Below, piece by piece: positions 1 to 6,946 of a stretch of 21,210 bases of DNA. The stretch's first letter is position 1, and every line of letters starts with the position of its first letter. The notes under the pieces are model-generated. The model was not told the origin of the DNA. It did not search any database and saw only the letters and a list, made by a program, of their open reading frames with translations. Made by a program: the position numbers and the translations under genes. Source of the stretch: Pseudomonadota bacterium (GTDB lineage Bacteria > Myxococcota_A > Polyangia > Polyangiales > Sandaracinaceae). The stretch is from NCBI GenBank assembly GCA_023427125.1, contig JAEZBP010001089.1, positions 1-21,210 on the forward strand, given 5' to 3'.

Positions 1-381
1 CGCGACGCCGAGACCACCGCGCACTTCCGCCGCTTCGCGAGGGTGCACGAGGCGCTCAAGCCCGAGCTGCTCGCGCTCGCCGACGAGGCCGCGGTCAGCT
101 CGATGCCGATCGTGCGCCACCTCGCGATGGTCTTCCCCGACGACGCCGGGAGCCGCGCGATCTCGGATCAGCTGATGCTCGGCGACGATCTGCTGGTCGC
201 GCCGGTGGTCACGCAGGGCGCGACACGCCGCGAGGTCTACCTCCCGCCCGGCGCGTGGTTCCACGTCTTCACCGGTGAGGCCTTCGACGGCCCCGGCACG
301 GTGACCGTCGACGCCCCGCTCGGCACCCCGCCGGTCTTCGCGCGCGGCGAGGACCGCGCCGATCTGCGCGCGATCGAGTGA
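1..381 (+). CDS. Glycoside hydrolase family 31 (alpha-glucosidase-like), C-terminal part only
   Basis: The reading frame is open from the first base, so the gene begins upstream of the window and only its last 126 codons are seen. The fragment matches the end of the GH31 catalytic barrel and the following beta-sandwich. It has a helix resembling 'LKPELLALADEAA', then 'MPIVRHLAMVFPDD', 'DQLMLGDDLLVAPVV' and 'REVYLPPGAWF', which is the typical GH31 order in which the active-site loop leads into the C-terminal sheet. Family members hydrolyse terminal alpha-glucosides or alpha-xylosides; the substrate cannot be told because the catalytic Asp residues lie outside the window. The gene ends at TGA 379-381. 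No obvious terminator separates it from the toxin-antitoxin genes 80 bases downstream. Confidence 0.85.
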   Translation, partial: RDAETTAHFRRFARVHEALKPELLALADEAAVSSMPIVRHLAMVFPDDAGSRAISDQLMLGDDLLVAPVVTQGATRREVYLPPGAWFHVFTGEAFDGPGTVTVDAPLGTPPVFARGEDRADLRAIE

Positions 382-425
382 ACAGTCTCTGAGCTGATGA
401 GCATCGTCACGACGTCCTCGCTCGG

Positions 426-461
426 TTCGACGGAGGTCGGGTAACGGTCTAAATTTGGACC
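426..461 (+). promoter_or_regulatory. Candidate promoter/operator of the first toxin-antitoxin module
   Basis: An AT-rich dyad, GGTCTAAATTTGGACC (446-461), abuts the antitoxin ATG; seven of its eight base pairs are complementary. Inside it, TAAATT (450-455) resembles a -10 box and ends six bases before the ATG, so transcription would start at or very near the start codon. A weak -35-like TTCGAC lies at 426-431 with an 18-base spacer. There is no Shine-Dalgarno at normal spacing; the only GGAGG (432-436) is 25 bases away. A leaderless mRNA autoregulated by the antitoxin-toxin complex is an inference. Confidence 0.4.
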
Positions 462-752
462 ATGGCGCGCAAGGACCTCGAGCTCGCGACGGACCTCGTC
501 CCCATCGGAGAGTTCCGCAGCCGGACGGCCACGCTCATCGAGGCGATGAGGGACGAGGGGCGCACGCTCGTTATCACGCAGAACGGTAAGGCCGCGGCGG
601 TCGTCATGTCGCCGCAGGACTTCGACGCGCTCCGCTACCGACAGCGCTTCGTGGAGGAGGTGGCCCGCGGCCTGGCAGACGTCGACGCAGGGCGAACGCA
701 GACGAGCGCGCAGGTCCGCAACGCGCTGCGGAAGCGGCGCCGGGGGTCGTGA
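462..752 (+). CDS. Phd/YefM-family antitoxin
   Basis: This 96-residue protein begins at ATG 462. The N-terminal half has the Phd/YefM fold pattern: 'IGEFRSRTATLIEAM' (start of the DNA-binding domain), then 'LVITQNGKAAAVVMSPQDFDAL', a hallmark strand-turn-strand-helix of the family. The charged C-terminal tail (about residues 65-96, ending in a run of Arg/Lys) would be the segment that binds and neutralises the toxin. The stop codon is immediately followed by the toxin start codon, the usual tight TA arrangement. Family members dimerise, bind their own promoter and mask a RelE/ParE-type toxin; an AT-rich dyad just upstream fits autoregulation. Family assignment is firm; function in this strain is inferred. 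Confidence 0.88.
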   Translation: MARKDLELATDLVPIGEFRSRTATLIEAMRDEGRTLVITQNGKAAAVVMSPQDFDALRYRQRFVEEVARGLADVDAGRTQTSAQVRNALRKRRRGS

Positions 753-1046
753 GTGAAGCTCGTCTGGACCGCGACTGCGATCGCGCGCCTCGAGCTCATC
801 GAGGACTACATCGCGGCGGACGATCCCGACGCGGCGGCGCGCTTCGTGGACGCGATCATCGAGGTCGGAGACAGCTTGGCGGACTCGCCCTCGAGGGGCC
901 GCAACGTCCCGGAGCTGCCGGGGGCCGGCCTCCGCGAAGTGATCCATCGTGGATACCGCATCGTGTATCGGCCCACGTCGAAGCAGGTCGAGATCCTCAC
1001 GGTGTTCGAGGGGCACCGGCTCTTGCGCGATGACGAGCTGCCCTGA
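753..1046 (+). CDS. RelE/ParE-family toxin
   Basis: This 97-residue protein starts at GTG 753, directly after the antitoxin stop, so translation is probably coupled. It shows the RelE/ParE superfamily pattern: an N-terminal strand 'KLVWTATAIARLELIEDYIA', a helix with 'DAAARFVDAIIE', the 'SPSRGRNVPELP' turn, then 'LREVIHRGYRIVYRP' and 'VEILTVFEGHRLL'. The R-E-x-x-x-x-x-Y-R-I-x-Y core and the final 'HRLL' are typical of the ParE/RelE branch. Members either cleave ribosome-bound mRNA or poison DNA gyrase, and the sequence does not decide which. The length is normal and the frame is intact, so the module is likely functional. Confidence 0.86.
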   Translation: MKLVWTATAIARLELIEDYIAADDPDAAARFVDAIIEVGDSLADSPSRGRNVPELPGAGLREVIHRGYRIVYRPTSKQVEILTVFEGHRLLRDDELP

Positions 1047-1117
1047 GCGGGGCGCGCAGGATGCGGCCGCGCGGCACCCCGCCCGTCTTCTCACCGGCAG
1101 GACCGCGCCGAACCCGG

Positions 1118-1152
1118 TTGCCTGGCCAGGTTGGCCAACGTACGCTGAGCAT
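1118..1152 (+). promoter_or_regulatory. Candidate promoter with paired palindromes, second toxin-antitoxin module
   Basis: TTGCCT (1118-1123), a 17-base spacer and TACGCT (1141-1146) form a plausible sigma-70-type promoter. The -10 box ends six bases before the GTG start at 1153, so the mRNA would be leaderless. The spacer contains two perfect adjacent palindromes, CCTGGCCAGG (1121-1130) and TTGGCCAA (1131-1138). They share a TGGCCA core repeated at a 9-base interval, as expected for an operator bound by a dimeric antitoxin. No ribosome-binding site is seen before the GTG. Confidence 0.45.
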
Positions 1153-1389
1153 GTGACCAAGGTGAACATGCAGGAGGCCAAGACGCGCTTGTCTCAGCTC
1201 GTCGCGGCCGCCGAGCGCGGGGAGCGCGTGGTCATCTGCCGGGACGGCGAGGCCGTGGTCGAGCTGCGTCCGCTGCCTCGTGGGCTCGCTCGCACCAAGA
1301 TCGACACGAGCGATCTCGGGCCGCCGATCGGGCGCGCCGAGGCGCTCGCTCCGTTGGCTCTCGAGGATTGGGCCGACTGGTCAGGCTGA
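1153..1389 (+). CDS. Phd-family antitoxin (partner of PIN toxin)
   Basis: This 78-residue protein has the Phd N-terminal motif 'VNMQEAKTRLSQLVAAAERGE' in two overlapping parts (residues 4-24), followed by 'VVICRDGEAVVELRPLP'. The C-terminal half, including 'LAPLALEDWADWSG', would wrap around the PIN toxin. GTG 1153 is chosen because it places the conserved V-N-M at residues 4-6 as in relatives and sits right after a promoter-like -10 box. ATG 1168 is the alternative start, preceded by AAGG. The PIN toxin follows after 10 bases. The family is clear; cognate pairing is inferred from adjacency. Confidence 0.85.
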   Translation: MTKVNMQEAKTRLSQLVAAAERGERVVICRDGEAVVELRPLPRGLARTKIDTSDLGPPIGRAEALAPLALEDWADWSG

Positions 1390-1399
1390 CGTCCGCTCG

Positions 1400-1810
1400 A
1401 TGCTGCTCCTCGACACGTGCACCCTGCTGTGGCTGGTCAGCGATCGCGACCAGCTCTCGCCGACGGCGGCGGGCGCGATCGATCAGGCCCGCGAGGTCTT
1501 CGTGTCGTCGGCCTCGGCCTTCGAGATCGGTACGAAGTATCGCCAGGGCAAGCTCCGCCTCGCGCTCCCTCCGCGCGACTGGTGGGCGGCGGCGAGCGCG
1601 CGGCTCGAGCTCACCGAGCTGCCCATCACCGCGCAGATCGCGTTCGCGTCGACGTCGCTGCCTACCGAGCTCGTCGTGGAGGGTCGCACCGTGGAGCACC
1701 GCGATCCGGGCGACCGCTTCATCGTCGCGACCGCATCTCTCCACGGCCTCACCGTCGTGACGCCCGACGCAAAGATCACGGCGTATCCCGGTACTTCGAT
1801 CTGCTGGTGA
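1400..1810 (+). CDS. PIN-domain toxin, VapC-like ribonuclease
   Basis: This 136-residue protein is a single PIN domain. The acidic metal-binding residues are all visible: D5 in 'LLLDTCTLLW', E42 in 'SASAFEIGTKY', D102 and D105 in 'HRDPGDRFIVATA', and D123 in 'VVTPDAKI'. Such toxins are Mg-dependent RNases that cut tRNA, rRNA or mRNA when freed from the antitoxin. It lies 10 bases after the Phd-type antitoxin gene. The frame is open further upstream, but ATG 1400 is preferred because it puts the first PIN strand at the N-terminus, as in the family. Its stop is one base from the stop of the convergent glycosylase gene, so the two transcripts must overlap. Confidence 0.9.
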   Translation: MLLLDTCTLLWLVSDRDQLSPTAAGAIDQAREVFVSSASAFEIGTKYRQGKLRLALPPRDWWAAASARLELTELPITAQIAFASTSLPTELVVEGRTVEHRDPGDRFIVATASLHGLTVVTPDAKITAYPGTSICW

Positions 1811-1811
1811 G

Positions 1812-2531
1812 TCAGGGCAGGGCGACGCCGAGGTCGGCGAGGGCGAGGTCGACGAGGCCGGCCCAGCCCTGGTTCGCCAGCGGGCTCGCGGGGCTCGGGT
1901 GCAGGATGCGGCCGACGCGTGGGCCTGCGCCGCCGAGCACGGCGCGGGCGCGCTCCTCGGCGAACTTGCCGACGCCGACGACGACCTCGGGACGGAGCGC
2001 GTCGAGGGTGTCCGCGAGCGCGCGATCGCAGGCGGCGAAGAGCGGCACCCGCTCGCTCGCCGGGAGCTTCTCGGGGACGCGGTTGCGACCGCTCTCCTCC
2101 ATGAAGACCAGGGGGCAGTAGTTGTGGATGAAGAAGCGGGCGAAGAAGCGCTCGGCGGTGCCGAAGCGATCGCGCGCCCAGCCCCAGACCCGCGTGCCGC
2201 TCACCTCGGTGCGGGTGGACGCGAAGCCCGTGATGCGTCGCTTCGGGTGCTCGCGCGGAGGCCTGCCGACCTCGCCCTCGATGCCGAGCCAGCCCTTCAC
2301 GAAGCTCGGGTCGCCGAAGGGGACGCCGGTCTGCGCCATCCCGAAGGGGCCGGGGTTCATGCCGACGAAGACGACCTCCTTGGGCGCCGCCCCGTAGCGC
2401 TCGAGGTAGCGCTCGTGCGGGGCGCGCGCGTAGGTCAGCGGGTCGTAGACGAAGGCGACCGGGGGCGCGAAGGTGAGGGCGTCCACCTCTCTCGCGAGCC
2501 GCCGGCTGATGCGGACGAGGCGCTTGCTCAA
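1812..2531 (-). CDS. SMUG1-type single-strand-selective uracil-DNA glycosylase
   Basis: This 239-residue DNA repair enzyme would excise uracil, and probably oxidised pyrimidines, to start base-excision repair. It carries the SMUG1 signature 'GMNPGPFGMAQTGVPFG' at residues 57-73; N59 matches the catalytic Asn. It also has 'EHPKRRITGF', 'HNYCPLVFMEESGRNRVP', and the C-terminal 'HPSPASPLANQGW', where H211 matches the catalytic His. These set it apart from Ung and family 4 enzymes. The start is a TTG (2529-2531) with no clear ribosome-binding site. It lies 19 bases after the glycosyltransferase stop, so it is probably expressed by readthrough or coupling. SMUG1 is best known from animals but also occurs in scattered bacteria. 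Confidence 0.92.
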   Translation of the reverse strand: MSKRLVRISRRLAREVDALTFAPPVAFVYDPLTYARAPHERYLERYGAAPKEVVFVGMNPGPFGMAQTGVPFGDPSFVKGWLGIEGEVGRPPREHPKRRITGFASTRTEVSGTRVWGWARDRFGTAERFFARFFIHNYCPLVFMEESGRNRVPEKLPASERVPLFAACDRALADTLDALRPEVVVGVGKFAEERARAVLGGAGPRVGRILHPSPASPLANQGWAGLVDLALADLGVALP

Positions 2532-2550
2532 CGCTCAACGCGCGCGCGGC

Positions 2551-3993
2551 TCAGCGCGCCTGGTAGAGGCTGAGCCCGCCGACGTAGAGGAAGCCGGCCA
2601 TGAAGAGGACGAGGAAGGGGATGCTCGCCCACGCGCCGATGTACACCGCGAGCGCGATGGCCCCGATGAAGTAGAGCCCGAAGCCGACCTCGAGGAGCGC
2701 GTAGAAGCTCTTGCCGGCCTTGTACTTCTTCTTCGTCCAGGTCTCGGTGCTGCGGGTCACGCCGTGCTTGGGCGTGCGCACGAACTCGGTGTCGCGCCCG
2801 AAGAGCCCCTCGATCACCGCGCGCGCGTTGTTCAGCGAGAGCCCGATGCCGAGCGCCATCATCAGCGGGAGCCGGCCGACCGCCTCCCAGAGGTCGCTGT
2901 AGAGCGCGCGGTGCGTGGTCAGGTAGAAGAGCACGATCGAGCCGCTGGTCGCCGCGAAGAGCGGGATGTCGAGCAGGAGCAGCTCGGGCGCGGTCATGCC
3001 CTGGCGGAGCATCATGTTCGGGATCTGCAGGAGCGCGAGGACGATCAGGAAGACGTAGGCGAAGTTGTTCGTGAGGTGGAAGAGCGCCTCGATCTTCACG
3101 TGGAGCGGGAGCTTCGCGCGGAGCACAATCGGCAGGAGCTTTTTCGCGGTCTGCGCCGAGCCCTTGGCCCAGCGGAACTGCTGGGTCTTGAAGCTGTTCA
3201 TCTCGCAGGGCACCTCGGCCGGCGCGAGCGCGTCGGGGACGTAGACGAAGCGCCAGCCGCGCAGCTGCGCGCGGAAGCTGAGGTCCATGTCCTCGGTCAG
3301 CGTGTCGTGCTGCCAGCCGCCGGCGTCGATGATCGTCGACTTGCGCCAGACGCCCGCGGTGCCGTTGAAGTTGAAGAAGCGGCCCGACCGATTGCGCGCG
3401 ATGTGCTCCACCACGAAGTGGCCGTCGAGCATCATCGACTGCACGCGCGTGAGCATCGAGTAGTCGCGGTTCAGGTGGCCCCAGCGCGCCTGCACCATGC
3501 CGACCGTCGCGTCGGTGAAGTGGTGCACCAGATCCATCAGGATGCTCGGCGTCGGCACGAAGTCCGCATCGAAGACGAGGAGGTAGTCGCCCCTCGACTG
3601 CTTCAGCCCGTTCTCGAGCGCGCCGGCCTTGTAGCCGGTGCGGTCGGTCCGGTGGATATAGACCGCGTCGAAGCCGCGCTCGCAGAGCTCCTCGACCTTC
3701 GCCTTGGCGATCGAGCGGGTCTCGTCGGTCGAGTCGTCGAGGACCTGGATCTCGAGCTTGTCCTTCGGGTACTCGATGCCGGCGACGCTCTCGATCAGCC
3801 GCTCGGCGACGTAGAGCTCGTTGAACATCGGCAGCTGCACGGTGACCACCGGCAGCTCCGTGAAGCGCGTCTTCGGCTGGGGGGCCCGCTTGTGGTGCTT
3901 CCAGTAGAGGAAGACGAGCTGCCCGCGGTGGAAGCCGTAGATGGCGAGGATCGTGAGGGTCAGGAGGTACAGCCCGATGACGAAGACTTCCAT
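2551..3993 (-). CDS. Membrane-bound family 2 glycosyltransferase (cellulose/mannan synthase-like)
   Basis: This 480-residue processive-type GT2 has one N-terminal membrane segment (about 4-22), a cytoplasmic catalytic domain (about 45-295) and a hydrophobic C-terminal part (about 308-475) with four or more membrane segments. All catalytic motifs are present: DDSTDE (86-91), DAD (142-144), TED (233-235) and QQFRW (271-275), the D,D,D,QxxRW pattern of cellulose, hyaluronan and mannan synthases. No PilZ domain is seen. ATG 3993 is chosen because GGAG lies five bases before it; an upstream in-frame ATG at 4029 would add 12 residues without a ribosome-binding site. It would polymerise or transfer a sugar from a nucleotide donor at the inner membrane; donor and product are unknown. 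Confidence 0.9.
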   Translation of the reverse strand: MEVFVIGLYLLTLTILAIYGFHRGQLVFLYWKHHKRAPQPKTRFTELPVVTVQLPMFNELYVAERLIESVAGIEYPKDKLEIQVLDDSTDETRSIAKAKVEELCERGFDAVYIHRTDRTGYKAGALENGLKQSRGDYLLVFDADFVPTPSILMDLVHHFTDATVGMVQARWGHLNRDYSMLTRVQSMMLDGHFVVEHIARNRSGRFFNFNGTAGVWRKSTIIDAGGWQHDTLTEDMDLSFRAQLRGWRFVYVPDALAPAEVPCEMNSFKTQQFRWAKGSAQTAKKLLPIVLRAKLPLHVKIEALFHLTNNFAYVFLIVLALLQIPNMMLRQGMTAPELLLLDIPLFAATSGSIVLFYLTTHRALYSDLWEAVGRLPLMMALGIGLSLNNARAVIEGLFGRDTEFVRTPKHGVTRSTETWTKKKYKAGKSFYALLEVGFGLYFIGAIALAVYIGAWASIPFLVLFMAGFLYVGGLSLYQAR

Positions 3994-4056
3994 GTCGACT
4001 CCGGCCCCCGCGACCCCCGAACGGCCCATCCTATGGGCAGGCGCACACCGGCGTCC

Positions 4057-4080
4057 TCTATACGACAGGAAGTGTCATCG
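4057..4080 (-). promoter_or_regulatory. Weak candidate promoter and dyad upstream of the glycosyltransferase
   Basis: Read on the minus strand, TATAGA (plus-strand 4057-4062) resembles a -10 box about 64 bases before the ATG at 3993. A short dyad, GACA-N5-TGTC, lies just upstream of it (4064-4076 on the plus strand) and could bind a regulator. No good -35 box is visible. The rest of the 3994-4215 gap holds GTACCG repeats (4095-4100 and 4105-4110) but no gene or clear terminator. Confidence 0.22.
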
Positions 4081-4215
4081 AAATGTAAATCGTTGTACCG
4101 CTTCGTACCGATCCGTCCGAGATCCCGTGCAATTTCGCGATCCGCCTCCCCCGATGTACCAAGCTTGCACGTTTGATCCCTCGTGGCGGCGCCTAAGCGG
4201 GCCGCGGCGCGATCG

Positions 4216-5427
4216 TCAGAGGACGGGCCACCAGCGCTCGGGCAGGCCGGTGGTCTGCGCGAGGGCGGCGAGGTCCATGCTGATCGCGACCGAGACGTGG
4301 ATCAGGAAGCCGCTCCAGATCGAGCGGGTGCGCAGCGCGAGCGTCCCGAGCACCACGCCGGCGAGGATGGCGGCCAGCGTCTCCAGGAACGGCTTGCCGA
4401 AGTGGATCATGCAGTAGGGCACGACCATCGCGTAGATCGCGTGCGAGCCCATCGAGCGCTTGGCGGCCTTCAGCCAGAAGCCGCGGAAGAAGAACTCGAG
4501 CGAGAAGAACTGCGCCGCGTAGAGCAGCTCCCAGGCCCAGAAGTCGTACCAGCTGCGCGAGGCGTGCCGGTAGAACGGGTAGTACTGGTTGAACGACTCG
4601 TCGAAGCTGACGACGACGACCGACACGAGCACGATCGCGAAGAAGAGCCCGTAGATCCAGGCGTGCTTCAGGAAGCCGGCCGTCGCGAGGCCGTAGTCGG
4701 CGAGGCGCTCGCGCAAGACGAGCTTCACGACCAGCGCCGGCAGGAGGAAGAAGCCGAGCACCCGCCAGCCCGACCACCACACGAAGTCGGTCAGCTCGCG
4801 GAAGGGGGAGTAGCGGATCGTGTACCAGATGCCGTCCTGCGGGCCCGGAGCGTCAGGCGGCGCCATCGTGTCGAGGAACTGCCGGAGCGAGGTCACGGCG
4901 TTCGGCGGTGGCGTCCCGTGACCGAGGTACTCCATCAGCCCCAGGCACACGGCGCCCGTGCTGAACACCACGATCGGCCGCCAGTCGTAGCCCGCCTCGC
5001 CCCGCGCTGCGCGCTCGCGCGCCGCCTCCGCGTCGAGCTCCCGCCACGTGTCGTAGAAGAAGCGCTTCGGGTTGAGCTCGGCGAGGATGTCGAGCTTCGG
5101 CCGCTCGAGCGCGAAGGGCGGCTCGCTCGAGCCTTGGCGCTGGAGGCCGACGATCGAGAGCGCGATGCCGGCGAAGACCATCGCCACGGCGAGGAGCGGC
5201 AGGTAGCTCGCGCTCTCGAAGAGCTCCCGCGCCTCGACCCGCAGGAGGACGCACGGATAGACGAGCGCCGCCGCGCCCGCGGTGATCAACAGCGCTCCCG
5301 GGAGCGCGAAGGGCCAGCTCGATCGCGCGGCCGGCGCCGGGCTCGGGGCGGCGTCGATCTTCGCGGCGGTGGCAGCTCTCGCGTCGCGCGGCCCTCCGCG
5401 CGCAGCCTGGTTCTTGGCGCGGGCCAT
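4216..5427 (-). CDS. CPBP-family intramembrane protease-like membrane protein (Abi/CAAX protease)
   Basis: This 403-residue membrane protein has an Ala/Pro-rich N-terminus, two early membrane segments (about 38-90), a soluble loop rich in charged residues, and a C-terminal block of about six segments with the CPBP motifs. Motif 1 reads 'SLEFFFRG' (E311, R315), motif 2 has H342 in 'MIHFGKPF', and motif 3 has H377 in 'LIHVSVA'. The usual EExxxR is reduced to LExxxR, and the usual polar residue four after the last His is Ala, so catalysis is uncertain. The frame is open further upstream into gltX, but ATG 5427 fits a gene starting 14 bases after the gltX stop. The two are probably co-transcribed. 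Substrate unknown. Confidence 0.82.
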   Translation of the reverse strand: MARAKNQAARGGPRDARAATAAKIDAAPSPAPAARSSWPFALPGALLITAGAAALVYPCVLLRVEARELFESASYLPLLAVAMVFAGIALSIVGLQRQGSSEPPFALERPKLDILAELNPKRFFYDTWRELDAEAARERAARGEAGYDWRPIVVFSTGAVCLGLMEYLGHGTPPPNAVTSLRQFLDTMAPPDAPGPQDGIWYTIRYSPFRELTDFVWWSGWRVLGFFLLPALVVKLVLRERLADYGLATAGFLKHAWIYGLFFAIVLVSVVVVSFDESFNQYYPFYRHASRSWYDFWAWELLYAAQFFSLEFFFRGFWLKAAKRSMGSHAIYAMVVPYCMIHFGKPFLETLAAILAGVVLGTLALRTRSIWSGFLIHVSVAISMDLAALAQTTGLPERWWPVL

Positions 5428-5441
5428 GGTCGGGAGCCGAC

Positions 5442-6875
5442 CTACATCGACCCGATCGCGGCGTCGAGGCGGGCGAGGGTGCGCTCCTTGCCGAGCACGA
5501 CCATCACCTCGAAGAGCCCCGGGGTCGCGGTCCGGCCGCTCAGCGCCACGCGCACCGCCTGCGCGTACTCCTTGAACGTGATCCCTCGGCTCGCCATCCA
5601 CTCGTTCGTCGCGGCCTCGAGCGTCGCGGCGTCGAACGCGTCCACGCCGGCGACCAGCTCGCGGAAGCTCGCGAGGTTCTCCTTCGCGGCCGGCACCAGG
5701 AACTTCGCGCGCGCCTTCTCGTCCATGACCGGCGCCTCGCGGAAGTAGTAGTCGATCATGTCGGCCACCTCGGCGAGCGTCTGCGCGCGCACCCGCACCG
5801 ACTCGACCGCGGGGACGAGCCGCGGATCGCTCGGGTCGACGGAGAGCCCGCGCGCCGCGATGAAGGGCTGCGCCTGCGCGGCGATCGCCTCACCCGGCAT
5901 CAGCCGCAGGTGGTGCGCCTGGACGTGCAGAAACTTCTTCTCGTCGTAGCGCGCGCCCTCCTTGCCGACGTTTTTCCAATCGAACGCCGCGATCAGCTCC
6001 TCGCGCGTGAAGAGCTCCTGGTCGCCGTGGCTCCAGCCGAGCCGCGCGAGGTAGTTGAGCACCCCGTCCGGCACGAACCCGCGCTCGCGATAGGCCTCGA
6101 CCGAGCCCGCCCCCTCGCGCTTGCTCATCTTCTTGCCGCGCTCGTCGAGGATCATCGGCAGGTGCGCGATCTCCGGCACCTTCGCGCCGAGCGCCTGATA
6201 GAGCAGCACCTGCACCGGCGTGTTGATCATGTGGTCGTCGCCCCGCGCGACGAGCGTGATGCCCATCGTGAGGTCGTCGACGACGCAGCCGAAGTTGTAG
6301 AGCGGCACGCCGTCGCGCCGCATCAGCACCTCGTCCTGCATCTCGCTGTGCGCGATGTCGATGCGGCCCTTCACGAGGTCGTCCCACCCGGTCGAGCCCG
6401 TCTCCGGCACCTTGATGCGGTAGACGTAGTCCTTGCCCTCGGGCCAGTCGGTCGGCCCCTTCTCACGCCACCATCCCGGGTACTTGAACCCCTTCTTGCC
6501 GGTGCGCGCCTCGTGCTCGGCGCGCGCCGCCGCGAGCTCCTCCTTGGTCGCGTAGCAGCGGTACGCGTGCCCGCTCTCGACCAGCCGATCGGCATACTCG
6601 CGATAGAGCCCGAGCCGCTCGGTCTGGAAGTAAGGCCCGTTCGGCCCGCCGACGTGCGGCCCCTCGTCCCAGTCGAGGCCGAGCCAGCGCATCGCGTCGA
6701 AGATCGCCTGCACGCTCTCGGGCGTGCTGCGCTCGCGGTCGGTGTCCTCGATGCGCAAGACGAAGGTGCCGCCGTGCTTGCGCGCCCAGAGCCAGTTGAA
6801 GAGCGCGGTGCGCGCGCCGCCGATGTGCAGATACCCGGTCGGCGAGGGCGCAAAACGGACGCGAACGTCGCTCAT
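5442..6875 (-). CDS. gltX: Glutamyl-tRNA synthetase
   Basis: This 477-residue class I aminoacyl-tRNA synthetase charges tRNA-Glu (and possibly tRNA-Gln in bacteria using the amidation route) with glutamate in the cytoplasm. It begins 'MSDVRVRFAPSPTGYLHIGG', with the HIGH-type motif HIGG at 17-20. It has 'LRIEDTDRERS' and the KMSKR loop at residues 249-253. The C-terminal alpha-helical anticodon-binding region follows, with 'GVLNYLARLGWSHGDQE' after the KMSKR loop. The length is normal for bacterial GltX. ATG 6875 is well placed at the family's start. The gene is divergent from the M16 protease genes across 71 bases and is followed by the CPBP gene. Confidence 0.97.
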   Translation of the reverse strand: MSDVRVRFAPSPTGYLHIGGARTALFNWLWARKHGGTFVLRIEDTDRERSTPESVQAIFDAMRWLGLDWDEGPHVGGPNGPYFQTERLGLYREYADRLVESGHAYRCYATKEELAAARAEHEARTGKKGFKYPGWWREKGPTDWPEGKDYVYRIKVPETGSTGWDDLVKGRIDIAHSEMQDEVLMRRDGVPLYNFGCVVDDLTMGITLVARGDDHMINTPVQVLLYQALGAKVPEIAHLPMILDERGKKMSKREGAGSVEAYRERGFVPDGVLNYLARLGWSHGDQELFTREELIAAFDWKNVGKEGARYDEKKFLHVQAHHLRLMPGEAIAAQAQPFIAARGLSVDPSDPRLVPAVESVRVRAQTLAEVADMIDYYFREAPVMDEKARAKFLVPAAKENLASFRELVAGVDAFDAATLEAATNEWMASRGITFKEYAQAVRVALSGRTATPGLFEVMVVLGKERTLARLDAAIGSM

Positions 6876-6946
6876 GACGGCGGGCGCATAGCACAGCTCC
6901 GTGTTCTTGGCTCCGCGATCGGGGATCTACGTACTCGAGGTCAGCC
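6876..6946. other. Divergent intergenic region between gltX and the M16 pair
   Basis: These 71 bases must carry the promoters of both divergent units, but I see no box close to consensus on either strand. GAGG at 6937-6940 sits six bases before the TTG at 6947 and supports that start for the M16 gene. No ribosome-binding site is evident before the gltX ATG. Confidence 0.4.

Noticed and set aside
949..1152. Upstream extension of the second antitoxin frame into the RelE/ParE toxin gene
   Set aside because: The extension is an Arg/Ser-rich shadow of the toxin; the family start motif begins at GTG 1153.
2473..4176. Plus-strand open frame opposite the glycosyltransferase
   Set aside because: Low-complexity Glu/Arg/Val/Leu translation typical of an antisense frame; the minus strand has all GT2 motifs.
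5428..5601. Upstream extension of the CPBP frame into gltX
   Set aside because: The extra 58 residues are an Arg/Gly/Asp-rich shadow of the gltX C-terminus, and ATG 5427 lies just after the gltX stop.
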